Positions 50,706-59,669 are shown, numbered from the stretch's first letter. The stretch: DNA of 64,000 nt from Magnetococcales bacterium (GCA_015234045.1 JADFWU010000004.1:1-64000), one strand, 5' to 3'. Numbers and translations: made by a program. Notes: a model not told the origin generated them from the letters alone.

Positions 50706-52454
50706 TTAAAAACGCATGCCTAGCAATGAACCAGACACATCATTATCTGTCAATCTCAACCGTACATATTGATTAATATCAAAATTTGAACAAAACTCAT
50801 CATGCGGAACCATATCGCTATTCATAGTGCAGATATACTGAAAACCACGTTTTTCTGACTCTCTACAAGCCAATTCCAAGGCCCGCGCACGTTGACGCTC
50901 ATCAACGCCATCAAACATTAGACTATCATGAATCAGAACACGGGGAGTTTTTTCATGTTCCGCCCATAAACTAGCCAACATCAAGTCATAACAGAAAATC
51001 TTCATATTCCCGATTCCGTCACTTTCTGAGCGTTCAATTTCAACATCAAAAAGATAACCTTTAGACTCAACATTCACTACTAAGTCACCTGGAACCTCAT
51101 ACAAATATTGAGAATATTCATTAAATAAGGAAATTGCTTTTTCACGCACTGTTTTTCGTTCATCGTGATCTATGCGCCATTTTTGGTGTAATTTTTCTCT
51201 ATCAATTTTCAGCTGACTTTGACCAGTCACAAAAGCACGTTGATTTTCAATCATGGATATTACTTCATTTAACTCATTTACTGCTTTCATATGTTGCTGT
51301 TGAAGACGATTATACTCATTCAATGCACCATGAGCTTGCAGAGTTCTCATAATATTAGCACGTATTTCAGTTTTTTCTTGAATGCTTTTTTCACGTTGAG
51401 ATATAGATAGTTTTATTCTTTCTATTTCATCAGCAAGAAAATCATGTCGGTTCGCAATAATCTGAGCATGAAATTTTTTGACTTCTTCTATCTTCCTTAG
51501 TGCAATGCCAGGAAGTGCGATTCCAGCTTCTTCATAAATTCGAACCAAAGCATCATTCTGTGGTGGAGTCTCATCTTGAAGATTTCCTTCATATAAAACT
51601 AAAAACTGCTGATCCATATTGTTCGAATTCATCAAATCATGAACTTCTTTTGTTAGCTTGTCAGCATTATTTTGCAGTTCTTCATATTTTGGATGGACTC
51701 GAAATTGGCTAATTTCTATTTCTTCTCGCTCAATCTGACTCTCAATCCTAACTCTTTGCGACTCTAATTCACCCAATGTTGTTTTAAAACCTTGAACAAT
51801 TCCACCATCAATTGCCTTCTTCAAAACATTAATATCTTCTTCACGCTTTTTTATTACTTCAAGTTCTCCAACATATTCCCATGCAAGCCCAAGTAAAAAA
51901 GCATTTGTAAGCATGGCATCCTGTTTCGTTTGCTTACCATACGACTCAAAAGGCGTTAAATAGGCACCTTTTCCACGTCGAATAAAGTAAGAGATCATAC
52001 TTCGAAAAGATGCCCGTTTAGACTGTCCTTTCTGTTCTATTGGGAGACCAAAAAGAAGATCTCCCAGTAACAGATTCAGTTCGCTGGCTAGATATACTAA
52101 ATTACCTTTACGTGCAGTCGGTTGAATAGGCCATAATGGCGATACATCATAGACATAAATATTTGAATAACTATCTATTCCTCGGGTGATTGTAACAGGT
52201 TTATTATCAATACTTATCTCTAAGGAAAACGTCCAATCAGCTAAATGTTTTTTTGGCAGTACTTTCTTTTGCGCTGCATCAATATTAGCCCCAAGACAAA
52301 AATGAATTATTTGAATTAATGTAGTTTTTCCAAGACCATTACGAGAATCCTTCCCCGAAGAAACCGTTGTGCGGTCTGCAAGAACAATATTGAACCCCTC
52401 GGTAAAGGCCAATTTTCTAAAACGATGATCATTTGCATAGATCTGAGTAATCAC
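50706..52454 (-). CDS. ABC-3C system ATPase (DUF2326)
   Basis: A 582-residue SMC/RecN-like ABC ATPase. Walker A is NGLGKTTLIQ near 39-48. A long coiled-coil middle (~195-440) precedes the C-terminal DUF2326 region with PRVLIHDSLMFDGVDERQRA (Walker-B/D-loop-like) and YICTMNSDMVPHDEF. Such ATPases are the sensor/motor of ABC-three-component conflict systems. It is translationally coupled (4-base overlap) to the middle component. Lower GC than neighbouring housekeeping genes suggests horizontal transfer. Confidence 0.87.
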   Translation of the reverse strand: MITQIYANDHRFRKLAFTEGFNIVLADRTTVSSGKDSRNGLGKTTLIQIIHFCLGANIDAAQKKVLPKKHLADWTFSLEISIDNKPVTITRGIDSYSNIYVYDVSPLWPIQPTARKGNLVYLASELNLLLGDLLFGLPIEQKGQSKRASFRSMISYFIRRGKGAYLTPFESYGKQTKQDAMLTNAFLLGLAWEYVGELEVIKKREEDINVLKKAIDGGIVQGFKTTLGELESQRVRIESQIEREEIEISQFRVHPKYEELQNNADKLTKEVHDLMNSNNMDQQFLVLYEGNLQDETPPQNDALVRIYEEAGIALPGIALRKIEEVKKFHAQIIANRHDFLADEIERIKLSISQREKSIQEKTEIRANIMRTLQAHGALNEYNRLQQQHMKAVNELNEVISMIENQRAFVTGQSQLKIDREKLHQKWRIDHDERKTVREKAISLFNEYSQYLYEVPGDLVVNVESKGYLFDVEIERSESDGIGNMKIFCYDLMLASLWAEHEKTPRVLIHDSLMFDGVDERQRARALELACRESEKRGFQYICTMNSDMVPHDEFCSNFDINQYVRLRLTDNDVSGSLLGMRF

Positions 52455-52678
52455 GGCCTATTCCTTCTGATCAAACCATCTACCAACTCAACGGCTCCGA
52501 TAGCATAGAGAAAATCCAATACCAGAACAAAACGCCAATAGACAGTTAGCCCAGGTGCTTGACGCACACGATTCCATAGACTAGTCACAGTCTGTGGGGT
52601 GTGTAAATTATTCAACACCACAGAACCTGCTCCAATAACCGCATGATCAAGGTCAACATGTTTTGTGGGGAGAATCAC
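52451..52678 (-). CDS. ABC-3C system middle component (MC6-like)
   Basis: A 75-residue protein starting MILPTKHVDLDHAVIGAGSV, continuing TVTSLWNRVRQ and WRFVLVLDFLYAIGAVELVD, the winged-helix-like pattern of ABC-3C middle component 6. Assumed to bridge the ATPase and the effector. It overlaps both partners by 4 bases. Confidence 0.8.
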   Translation of the reverse strand: MILPTKHVDLDHAVIGAGSVVLNNLHTPQTVTSLWNRVRQAPGLTVYWRFVLVLDFLYAIGAVELVDGLIRRNRP

Positions 52679-53436
52679 TTTTCAAACACCTCACAACTTT
52701 GAAACAAATAGACCAATACAGAAAGGCCAGCAGCTTTTTGAGTAAAATCCCAACTTTCATCACTGGCAAATTCTTGCATAGCCTGAAACAAATCATTACC
52801 TACTAATCCTTTACTCCTAACTCTGTTATATTCTTTGACAAAACCAGACTTAAGGCGTTCAGGAAATTCATCGTCCCATTTTGCCACAGATTGCAGATAA
52901 CTTCTAACCAAGTCACTTTTTAGCAACCCAATCTGAATTGACCCTTTTATTTCTTCTGTCAGATTATTACGTGCCATCTTATCTGGAATATTTAATAAAG
53001 AGACATCAGGAAATATCTCCTGTCCTGGCTTAGCTTGAATTCTCTTGGTGACCTCCTCTAATTCATCGAACCCAAACCGTGTAAAAGCTTCATTCAATTG
53101 AATTCTAACCCATTCTTCGTGTTCTTTTTTGATTTTTTCAAGCAATTTCACTGGCCATATATTTGGCTGTTTATCTATCTTAGAATGGCAAGATGGACAA
53201 AGCAAAATTAGATTTTTATGATGATCTCTTTGATCAAGTGGATAATCTGGGTCACCGCGAGCTGCATCATCCGATTTACCAATAATATGAGCTAGCTCTC
53301 CAATCTGCTGAACTTTTTCACTTTTAGTACCAGATAATAACAATTCCTCCCGACAATCTGGCATGGAACAGAGAGCTGCTGCTGCACCATAAATAATTTT
53401 TATATCTTTTATTGCAATATTTCTTGATTTCGCCAC
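52675..53436 (-). CDS. ABC-3C effector: HNH nuclease plus ABC-3C CTD
   Basis: A 253-residue protein. The N-terminal HNH-type nuclease (~15-105) has Cys23/Cys28, His50 (ELAHIIG), His72-His73-Asn75 (DHHKNLILLCPSCH) and Cys80/Cys83-His84. After a linker, the C-terminal ~100 residues (LKSGFVKEYNRVRSKGLVGN, then AAGLSVLVYLFQSCEVFEK) match the ABC-3C C-terminal domain. Presumably the toxic effector of the system. The GTG start at 53436 has AAAGGA 9 bases upstream. First gene of the three-gene operon. Confidence 0.85.
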   Translation of the reverse strand: MAKSRNIAIKDIKIIYGAAAALCSMPDCREELLLSGTKSEKVQQIGELAHIIGKSDDAARGDPDYPLDQRDHHKNLILLCPSCHSKIDKQPNIWPVKLLEKIKKEHEEWVRIQLNEAFTRFGFDELEEVTKRIQAKPGQEIFPDVSLLNIPDKMARNNLTEEIKGSIQIGLLKSDLVRSYLQSVAKWDDEFPERLKSGFVKEYNRVRSKGLVGNDLFQAMQEFASDESWDFTQKAAGLSVLVYLFQSCEVFEK

Positions 53437-53812
53437 AAACCATGTCCTTTGCAGAAGTTTCTAATCCATCCCAGCTTATACTTCTTCTACTATTTTGGAT
53501 GAATGATTATTTATAGAGACCAATGAAAACATGTCAATTACAAATTTATTTCATGTCAACAACATACTGGATCTCTTTCATGAATCATACACAACACCAA
53601 CCCATACCTTCATATCAGGGTCTTTACTCCCTTAACCAACGTGTTTTCATACACTCACATACTGCAATTAGAACAGCTTCTGACTTAGTTCTAACCCCAC
53701 AAAGTGCTATTAGACGCGTTAAATCTGTATAGATATACCATTAATCCATATTCTGAACTTTTTTTTCCATTCATCACTTGGCATTAATACCTGACATACA
53801 TCAGGTCCATTC
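53437..53812. other. Stretch between ABC-3C operon and IS element
   Basis: No convincing gene. It contains the upstream region of the minus-strand ABC-3C operon. A plus-strand frame at 53523-53732 (69 codons) has a weak AGAG-type RBS and no recognised product. Confidence 0.4.
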
Positions 53813-53833
53813 TTTCACTACCGGACACTTTTT
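53813..53833. repeat. IS left terminal inverted repeat
   Basis: Exact complement of 55040-55060; contains CACTACCGGACACTTTTT. Confidence 0.9.
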
Positions 53834-53837
53834 ACCC

Positions 53838-54926
53838 CTAAGCCCTCTTGAGAGGCATAACGAGTCGTAAGCCTTCATTTAGAAGGTGCTCCAGCCAGCG
53901 AAATCCAAGCTGAAACAGGCTTAAATCAATGCGATTACAACGATGTATCTCCCCTGCCTTTCCGCTTTCTTTGCACAACTCTCCCAAGTAAACCACCCAG
54001 ATGTAAGCAAGGCAGGCTGCTATCAGAAGGCGCGACAAGCGTTCAGGATTTGACAGGTGGGATCGCTGGATTTGGAAGCCTCTTGTCTTCTGGTCACTGA
54101 AAAACGTTTCGATTCTGAAACGAAGGGCGTACTGATCACACACCTCTTCAGCAGTGGTCAAATTTGAGACCAGGTATATGGGCTCTTTGCAGTCTTCTCT
54201 CCACCAACAAACCACCCTAACAGGTCCATGTTTATCTTTTTTAAACAAACAATTGCAAACATCTATATATTCTCCTTCCGTCATGTGTTTCTCAATTTCA
54301 CGGCAAGAAAATTCATATCCCTCCCAATTCAAAATGATGCTCTTACTGGTCCGACAGGAAAAGTCCCATCCCATCATGGATACCGTCTCCAGAAGACGGA
54401 CACCATCAAACTCCCCGTCCCCCAGGATCACCACACGGGTATCTGATGGAATCAAGGCTTGAATCTGCTCCATCAGGCGCAAGTGCAACTCTTCAGGGAG
54501 GTGCCCCTTTTTACCCTTCAGCACAATCCAAGTGATCGGCAGAGCCCGCCCTTTGAAGATGACGTTGGCCATCAAAGCGATGTTCCCTCGTCCAACGGAG
54601 CTTCCATCTATAGCAATGACCAAGGCCTCTTGAATCTGGGCAAGTCGAGCCATCAATAGTTGCGCGAAAGGAAGAAAATATTCTTCTATTTCAATGCGTT
54701 TATTCCGCACCCAACGAACAAACTTCTTTTCCCTGCTTGTCAGTTTTGTGCCGTTGGGCGCTTTGCTTGCCACCTCAGGCAGATGTACATTCTTTGCCCC
54801 GATGATTCCGCTCATCATGGCTGCAAGGGTATTCAAATGACGGGCTACGTTCCCGCTGGCAGTGCCAGGAAAAAGCGTGGTAAGCTCTTTTCTGATGATG
54901 CGGAACCTTTTCGCATTGTCACCCAT
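53838..54926 (-). CDS. IS4-family transposase
   Basis: A 362-residue DDE transposase. The catalytic Asp residues are in VIAIDGSSVGRG and VILGDGEFDG; the Glu is in the YALRFRIETFFSDQKTRGF block (the Y(1)R(3)E(6)K signature of IS4). A C-terminal basic tail follows. The gene is uninterrupted and fully inside the inverted repeats, so it may be active. Confidence 0.92.
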   Translation of the reverse strand: MGDNAKRFRIIRKELTTLFPGTASGNVARHLNTLAAMMSGIIGAKNVHLPEVASKAPNGTKLTSREKKFVRWVRNKRIEIEEYFLPFAQLLMARLAQIQEALVIAIDGSSVGRGNIALMANVIFKGRALPITWIVLKGKKGHLPEELHLRLMEQIQALIPSDTRVVILGDGEFDGVRLLETVSMMGWDFSCRTSKSIILNWEGYEFSCREIEKHMTEGEYIDVCNCLFKKDKHGPVRVVCWWREDCKEPIYLVSNLTTAEEVCDQYALRFRIETFFSDQKTRGFQIQRSHLSNPERLSRLLIAACLAYIWVVYLGELCKESGKAGEIHRCNRIDLSLFQLGFRWLEHLLNEGLRLVMPLKRA

Positions 54927-55039
54927 GGCTGTGTCCTTTGCTTGGTCGTTGAGGATGCAGCCATTTTTATTTTTCTCGGATGAAACGTCAATATTTCAAT
55001 GTATTACCACGTCTTTCAAAGCTCGTCAAACTCCTCTGG

Positions 55040-55060
55040 AAAAAGTGTCCGGTAGTGAAA
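55040..55060. repeat. IS right terminal inverted repeat
   Basis: Exact complement of 53813-53833. Confidence 0.9.
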
Positions 55061-55296
55061 AGCATTAACCAAACTCAAGTAATCACTTATCTTCATTCCA
55101 TGTCACTCATAAGATTCATACAACACCATACCAGATCCTCCCCTCTAGTAAAAAATCTACCTTATACCATTATTGCTTTTTATCTTCTTTTCAGACATAA
55201 AACAGCTACATAATAATCAATAAGTTGAAGAAATCCCATATCTCTCTTGGCATACTTTCCAAAATAATTATTTAAATTGTTTAAAAATGATTTCTA

Positions 55297-55325
55297 TTGA
55301 CAACGTTCTTATTTTAGTTGATATT
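55297..55325 (+). promoter_or_regulatory. Candidate sigma70 promoter of lipoprotein gene
   Basis: TTGACA (55297-55302), a 17-base spacer, and GATATT (55320-55325), followed by an AAGGAG ribosome binding site at 55365-55370. The region 55061-55296 before it is AT-rich and shows no gene. Confidence 0.55.
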
Positions 55326-55376
55326 AAACGCTGAAAAGAAACACATATTTCTTACATTATTGACAAGGAGTATACA

Positions 55377-55892
55377 GTGCTCAGAACACTATTGGTCGGA
55401 TTTGTTATGGCATTGCTGACAGGGTGCTCTACTATTGTGACTGGCACCACCCAGACTTTGACTGTAGTTACGCCAGAGTTGGAAGGTGCGAAATGCGCGT
55501 TAACCGACTCAAAAGGCGGCGTATGGTCTATTAGTGAAACCCCAGGTAGAGCCACTGTCCGTAAAGGCGATGGCCCGATGACCATCACCTGTAAGAAAGA
55601 AGGATATGCTACTGAAACTGTTCTGGTACAAGAAGAATTTGCCGGTGCAACAATTGGTAATGTTATCCTTGGTGGAGGAATTGGCATCTTTGTTGATGCA
55701 GTGTCAGGCGCTGCACAGATCTATCCTGATATGATCACTGTATGGATGAAACCAAACAAATGGCCCAGCGATGCTTCGCGGATTGAATGGGAAGCAAAAA
55801 AAGAAGCTTTTGATCGTGCTGTTGAGGAACGTGAAAGATTAAAACATCAATTTGATGATGAAAACAATAATTCAATAACAGGACGGCGTTAA
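55377..55892 (+). CDS. Predicted lipoprotein, unknown function
   Basis: A 171-residue protein from a GTG start with AAGGAG 6 bases upstream. A short signal sequence with lipobox LLTGC (Cys17), then STIVTGTTQTLTVVTPE, a pattern seen in a family of outer-membrane-directed lipoproteins with a PEGA/TonB-box-like beta domain. A Gly-rich segment (IGNVILGGGIGIFVDAVSGA) near residue 100-120 may be membrane associated. Charged C-terminus. It belongs to a group often found in accessory regions; function unknown. Confidence 0.75.
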   Translation: MLRTLLVGFVMALLTGCSTIVTGTTQTLTVVTPELEGAKCALTDSKGGVWSISETPGRATVRKGDGPMTITCKKEGYATETVLVQEEFAGATIGNVILGGGIGIFVDAVSGAAQIYPDMITVWMKPNKWPSDASRIEWEAKKEAFDRAVEERERLKHQFDDENNNSITGRR

Positions 55893-56010
55893 TAGCTGGA
55901 CTGAAACAGCTCCAAGCACCATCTCAACACTAAATTTCTACTCCATTTCTTGGATATGTCCATTTATCCAATAAGGAAATAGCAAGAATTGCTCTGTTTG
56001 GGATAAAAAA

Positions 56011-56077
56011 AGAGCCTCTCAATGGTCCAGATCCATCCGGGTTTCATGCCTGTAGGCAGTTACCATTGAAAGGCTCT
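56011..56077 (-). ncRNA. Structured candidate small RNA/terminator on minus strand
   Basis: AGAGCCTCTCAATGGT and ACCATTGAAAGGCTCT (16-bp arms, one mismatch) enclose a 35-base segment with its own short hairpin (GCCTGTAGGC). Read on the minus strand the stem ends in AGAGGCTC followed by seven T, an intrinsic terminator, although no minus-strand gene feeds into it. A second hairpin (GGAATG...CATTCC, 56091-56123) lies just upstream of it on that strand. Consistent with the 3' part of a small RNA; not proven. Confidence 0.35.
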
Positions 56078-56143
56078 ACCCCAAACCGCCGGAATGTGTC
56101 AATGAAAATCAGACACTCATTCCTAAACTGAAATGTCTCTATC

Positions 56144-56602
56144 GTGAAACAGATATTTTTTACTATACTGATAACGCTACTATTTTCCGTTAGCGTAATC
56201 GCGTCACCGGACAAAACCCGTTTTGATGATCTGCAAGGTGTCCTCTATCAAAGCACTCATGATGGTGACACGATTCGCTTTAACATTCCCAACACACACC
56301 CATTATTTGGTCACAATATTCCAATTCGCCTACGTGGCATTGATACTCCAGAGATCAATTCATCCTGCCCATCTGAACGACAACATGCCATTGCAGCCCG
56401 TCAGCATGTTCATACTCTTTTGCACAATGCACACACAATCACTCTGAAAAGGGTTGGACGTGGGAAATATTTTCGGATTCTGGGTGATGTCGTTTTTGAT
56501 GGCGTGGACCTTGGCCAGCATCTACTACAGAATGGGTGGGCCGTTTCTTATGATGGCGATCAGAAGAAATCTGTTTGGTGTGACTCTATAGTTAATGAAT
56601 AG
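56144..56602 (+). CDS. Thermonuclease-like (SNase) exported protein
   Basis: A 152-residue staphylococcal-nuclease-fold protein with a signal sequence (IFFTILITLLFSVSVIA). Motifs are HDGDTIRF, IRLRGIDTPEIN (active-site Arg and Glu region) and FRILGDVVFDGVDLGQHLLQ, ending with WAVSYDGDQ. Starts at GTG. Likely a periplasmic or secreted nuclease. It follows the structured region above, with the lipoprotein gene on the same strand upstream. Confidence 0.8.
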   Translation: MKQIFFTILITLLFSVSVIASPDKTRFDDLQGVLYQSTHDGDTIRFNIPNTHPLFGHNIPIRLRGIDTPEINSSCPSERQHAIAARQHVHTLLHNAHTITLKRVGRGKYFRILGDVVFDGVDLGQHLLQNGWAVSYDGDQKKSVWCDSIVNE

Positions 56603-56619
56603 AAATCAAGCGCAACATT

Positions 56620-57006
56620 TCACCAAAGGCGATTGACCGTATATTGATCAAATAGCTTCTCAATACTGATCAAGGTAAGATTTTCTACTATGGACTGCGT
56701 AATCAACATCCGATCAAAAGGGTCTCTATGCGCTCCAGAAAGCAATCCGGCACGTTGGGCATGAATGAGAGAAATAGGCAGGCTTGAAAATCTTTGTGTG
56801 GCGAGATGGTGAGGCAAATTCTCTGCTATTTCTTGAGCATGAGGCAATTTTCCAATTCGGAATTTGGTGGCAATTTCCCAAGCTGATGCTGAACTGACAA
56901 AGACCTCATTCCTCTCATTTGCAATAGCGTTTTTTGCCCGTTCAGATAATTGTTCATTTCCATAAAACCACCAAAGCAGTGCATGCGTATCAAGCAATAA
57001 GCGCAT
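56620..57006 (-). CDS. PIN-domain (VapC-like) toxin
   Basis: A 128-residue PIN ribonuclease. MRLLLDTHALLWWFYG carries the first catalytic Asp, VSSASAWEIATKFRIGKL the Glu, and HRDPFDRMLITQSI the further Asp residues. Full length. It follows the Phd-type antitoxin gene with a 3-base gap, a toxin-antitoxin pair of the COG3744 type. Confidence 0.9.
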   Translation of the reverse strand: MRLLLDTHALLWWFYGNEQLSERAKNAIANERNEVFVSSASAWEIATKFRIGKLPHAQEIAENLPHHLATQRFSSLPISLIHAQRAGLLSGAHRDPFDRMLITQSIVENLTLISIEKLFDQYTVNRLW

Positions 57007-57009
57007 CCC

Positions 57010-57246
57010 TCACTCTCCTTCCCACGCCGCTAACTCTTCTTCCGGCAGTGGATCAAAAAAGCGCTCATCTACAGAACCCGTATGTTTCAATGTGCCAAAT
57101 GCACGCCCTTCAGGAAGCGGTGTAATAGGAACCAATTTAACAAGCGGATTTTTTCCACGAGCAATAATCACCTCTTCGCCCGTGAGTGCTTGATTGATAA
57201 TTCTTGAGAGATGTGTTTTTGCCGCATGAATAGTGTATTGACTCAT
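57010..57246 (-). CDS. Phd/YefM-family antitoxin
   Basis: A 78-residue antitoxin. The N-terminal DNA-binding part YTIHAAKTHLSRIINQALTG is typical, followed by EEVIIARGKNPLVKLVPI and a C-terminal acidic toxin-neutralising tail (PLPEEELAAWEGE). An inverted repeat directly upstream (57259-57285) is a likely operator. Confidence 0.9.
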   Translation of the reverse strand: MSQYTIHAAKTHLSRIINQALTGEEVIIARGKNPLVKLVPITPLPEGRAFGTLKHTGSVDERFFDPLPEEELAAWEGE

Positions 57247-57258
57247 CAGACCACCTAT

Positions 57259-57285
57259 TAGACTTAGTCCACTAAACTTAGTCTA
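57259..57285. promoter_or_regulatory. Candidate operator of PIN/Phd pair
   Basis: TAGACTTAGT (57259-57268) and ACTTAGTCTA (57276-57285) form an inverted repeat with one mismatch and a 7-base spacer, 13 bases before the antitoxin ATG on the opposite strand. Phd-type antitoxins autorepress through such palindromes. The rest of 57286-57545 shows no gene. Confidence 0.55.
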
Positions 57286-57545
57286 TTACTATTTCGCTTT
57301 TATTTCCATACTATTCTCTTATCTCTCGAATTTATCACTCGATCAAATACATCTATAAAATGAAAACCAGCCAGAAAATGGATTGAATTGGTGCATCTAT
57401 GGCACTATCGTCCTCTTTTTTGTATACTGACAGGTGGTTTTTAGACCGATTTTGAGTGTAAATACTTGACCTGACAGATCAGATTATCATTATATTTTAA
57501 TATTCACGGTACCCACCTTAACCAGTAGCAAAAGGCATATCCAAC

Positions 57546-58400
57546 ATGGCCAACTCCCAATGGGTTATTGATGTTGATGAGAACGACTTTAATCAAGCCG
57601 TTATCCAGCAATCTCTTTCCACGCCGGTTCTTGTGGATATTTGGGCACCCTGGTGTGGTCCCTGTAAGACACTTGGTCCGATTTTGGAGCAGTTGGCGGA
57701 AGAGATGCAGGGTCGGTTTATTCTGGCTAAAGTCAATGCCGATGATAACCAACAGTTGTGTCAACAGATGCAGGTTCAAGGTATTCCAGCCTGTAAACTG
57801 GTCTTCAATGGCGAAATTGTTGATGAATTTACCGGTGCATTGCCAAAGAATCAGATCATCGAGTTTCTGGATAAGAATATTCCCAACGAAGTCGCCAATC
57901 TCATTGAACAGGGCAAAATCCTGGAACAAAATGGCGATCCACAAGGCGCGTTCAACCACTATCACGCCGCTTTGGAAGTCGAACCCAACAATACTGACGC
58001 ACTTGTTGGACAAGCCCGTATTTTTATCGCCCATGATCAAAAAAATGAAGCACAGGAACGGCTTGAGATGATCAGTGCCAATGATCAGGATAATCCTGAA
58101 GTACGCGCACTAATCGCCCAAATGGAATTCTCTGGAAACACCGACACTTCAGACCTTGAAGCCCGTATCAAAAAGAATCCAGACGATTTAGCAGCTAGAA
58201 TGGAACTGGGTCGCGCTCTGATTGGTCAGAACCAGCATGAAGCAGGCATCGATCAGTTTCTTGAAGTGGTCAAACGTGATCGCTCTTTCGAAGATGACGC
58301 AGGTCGCAAAGCGGTATTGCAGACCTTTGACATGTTGGGACCAACTCACCCTATGGTGCCCAAATTTCGAAGCAAACTCTCCTCGGTTCTGTTCTCATAA
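57546..58400 (+). CDS. CnoX/YbbN-like thioredoxin-TPR protein
   Basis: A 284-residue protein. The N-terminal thioredoxin domain has active site WAPWCGPCK (CGPC) near residue 37 and a cis-Pro VQGIPACKLVF; from ~115 on TPR helices run to the end. This is the YbbN/CnoX layout, a chaperone-holdase with (here) redox-competent cysteines. E. coli CnoX has lost one Cys, so this protein may be a true thiol enzyme. AAAGG lies 9 bases before the ATG. Cytoplasmic. Confidence 0.85.
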   Translation: MANSQWVIDVDENDFNQAVIQQSLSTPVLVDIWAPWCGPCKTLGPILEQLAEEMQGRFILAKVNADDNQQLCQQMQVQGIPACKLVFNGEIVDEFTGALPKNQIIEFLDKNIPNEVANLIEQGKILEQNGDPQGAFNHYHAALEVEPNNTDALVGQARIFIAHDQKNEAQERLEMISANDQDNPEVRALIAQMEFSGNTDTSDLEARIKKNPDDLAARMELGRALIGQNQHEAGIDQFLEVVKRDRSFEDDAGRKAVLQTFDMLGPTHPMVPKFRSKLSSVLFS

Positions 58401-58466
58401 CGTCCAAAAATTAACTTAATAATACGGTCCCTATCTTGGCCCCCTACTATTACGGATCACTATTCC

Positions 58467-59669
58467 ATGGCTAAATCTGCTCGTCGCATCGTCACCCCTC
58501 ATCGAAAAATTCCTCTGACTGTTCCAGAAGGCATGACACCGGTTGAATTTTTCAATAGTGTTGCCAATCTGAAAAACTTGGCTGAAGAGAACGGTCTGCT
58601 GCGCTCGCCTGAAGATTTTCTGCTCTACCGAAAAGCCATCGGCCACAGTGTGGAGTTTGATACGTCCATTATTTTGGATACATCGAAAAAAGTCATGGAC
58701 CCGTTGGGCCGCCCAGTACGTCGTGATCAACTGGACAATCAGCAAAAAAATGTCTGGAGCCGGATGAGCGAGATTATTTTCTCCTATATGGTAGAAAAAT
58801 ATCCAGACCCTGAAAAACATGTGATTCTATGTGGTGAAGCCAGTTTAGATCCAACCTGGCCACTGAGCAAACCAGGTGTACCAAGTATCCGTATGATTCA
58901 CAATCACTTCATCACATTCAATATGGATGATTTGAGAAACGCCGAACTGGCCGATCCCAACGACCCCAACCTCACTGATAGTGGCCACAATGGTCTCTTT
59001 TCTGATCAGCTCAGTCCGGTTTATCAAAAGTTCATGGAAGTGCTTGATCTGAAAATTCTACGGCCTATTCCCACTGACAAAGCACAACTCGGGCTCACCG
59101 GTTATCCTGAAGGTCTGCCCAGTTGGGAAGTTGTCGGAGGCGCTGATATGTTGAAAAATCCGCGCTTCTGGCATGAATATGATCTGGTTTTGGAAGGATT
59201 TTTGGATTTCTACCGCACCTTTTTCACCCAGGTTTCTACCCGTGGTGCGCCAGTGCCCGAGAATGCTTACTACCCGGATCAGGTGGAAAATGTCCTGCTG
59301 TTCAGCAACCATTTTCACCGCGCTGCTAAACTGATTCGTCAAGAGATTTTGCAAGATCCACAATTTGCTAATAAAATTCGTTGGCGTCCGGCCTATAAGC
59401 AACTCATGTTCCGAGATGAAAATGGTCGTCTTATTGTCACCATCAGTCAAAATTCAGTAGGTAACGCCATTACCGAACTGCTCGGCATCGTTGTGAAACG
59501 TGTCACTGATGAAGAGGCCTATGGCAAGGCAGAACCGGCCCTACTTAAAAAACTGTTGGAAGTGCGTGACCGCCTCGTTGACGCAGATCTTGGTGATCCT
59601 GTTTCAACACCATGCTGGCCAAAGGGTCAGTTTTTAGCGGAGAAATGTACACGCATGAAGAAAGGATAA
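58467..59669 (+). CDS. Conserved-looking protein, unrecognised
   Basis: A 400-residue soluble protein I cannot assign. A distinctive central segment PSIRMIHNHFITFNMDD carries a HxH-type motif, preceded by EASLDPTWPLSKPG. The rest is mixed alpha/beta with many aromatic residues (FWHEYDLVLEGFLDFYRTFF) and no signal peptide or membrane segment. The HxH motif superficially resembles HIT/GalT-like histidine triads, but the other hallmarks are not seen. It lies 66 bases after the CnoX-like gene on the same strand. Confidence 0.7.
   Translation: MAKSARRIVTPHRKIPLTVPEGMTPVEFFNSVANLKNLAEENGLLRSPEDFLLYRKAIGHSVEFDTSIILDTSKKVMDPLGRPVRRDQLDNQQKNVWSRMSEIIFSYMVEKYPDPEKHVILCGEASLDPTWPLSKPGVPSIRMIHNHFITFNMDDLRNAELADPNDPNLTDSGHNGLFSDQLSPVYQKFMEVLDLKILRPIPTDKAQLGLTGYPEGLPSWEVVGGADMLKNPRFWHEYDLVLEGFLDFYRTFFTQVSTRGAPVPENAYYPDQVENVLLFSNHFHRAAKLIRQEILQDPQFANKIRWRPAYKQLMFRDENGRLIVTISQNSVGNAITELLGIVVKRVTDEEAYGKAEPALLKKLLEVRDRLVDADLGDPVSTPCWPKGQFLAEKCTRMKKG

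Larger units (their letters stand above)
53813..55060 (-). mobile_element. IS4-family insertion sequence, apparently complete
   Basis: A ~1.25-kb element bounded by perfect 21-bp terminal inverted repeats (53813-53833 and 55040-55060; core CACTACCGGACACTTTTT), containing one intact DDE transposase gene. No flanking target-site duplication is obvious, which may mean recombination or an older insertion. It sits between the ABC-3C operon and a lipoprotein gene. Confidence 0.9.

Noticed and set aside
53523-53732. Plus-strand 69-codon frame before the IS element
   Set aside because: Weak RBS, no recognised domain and AT-rich sequence; not enough to call a gene.
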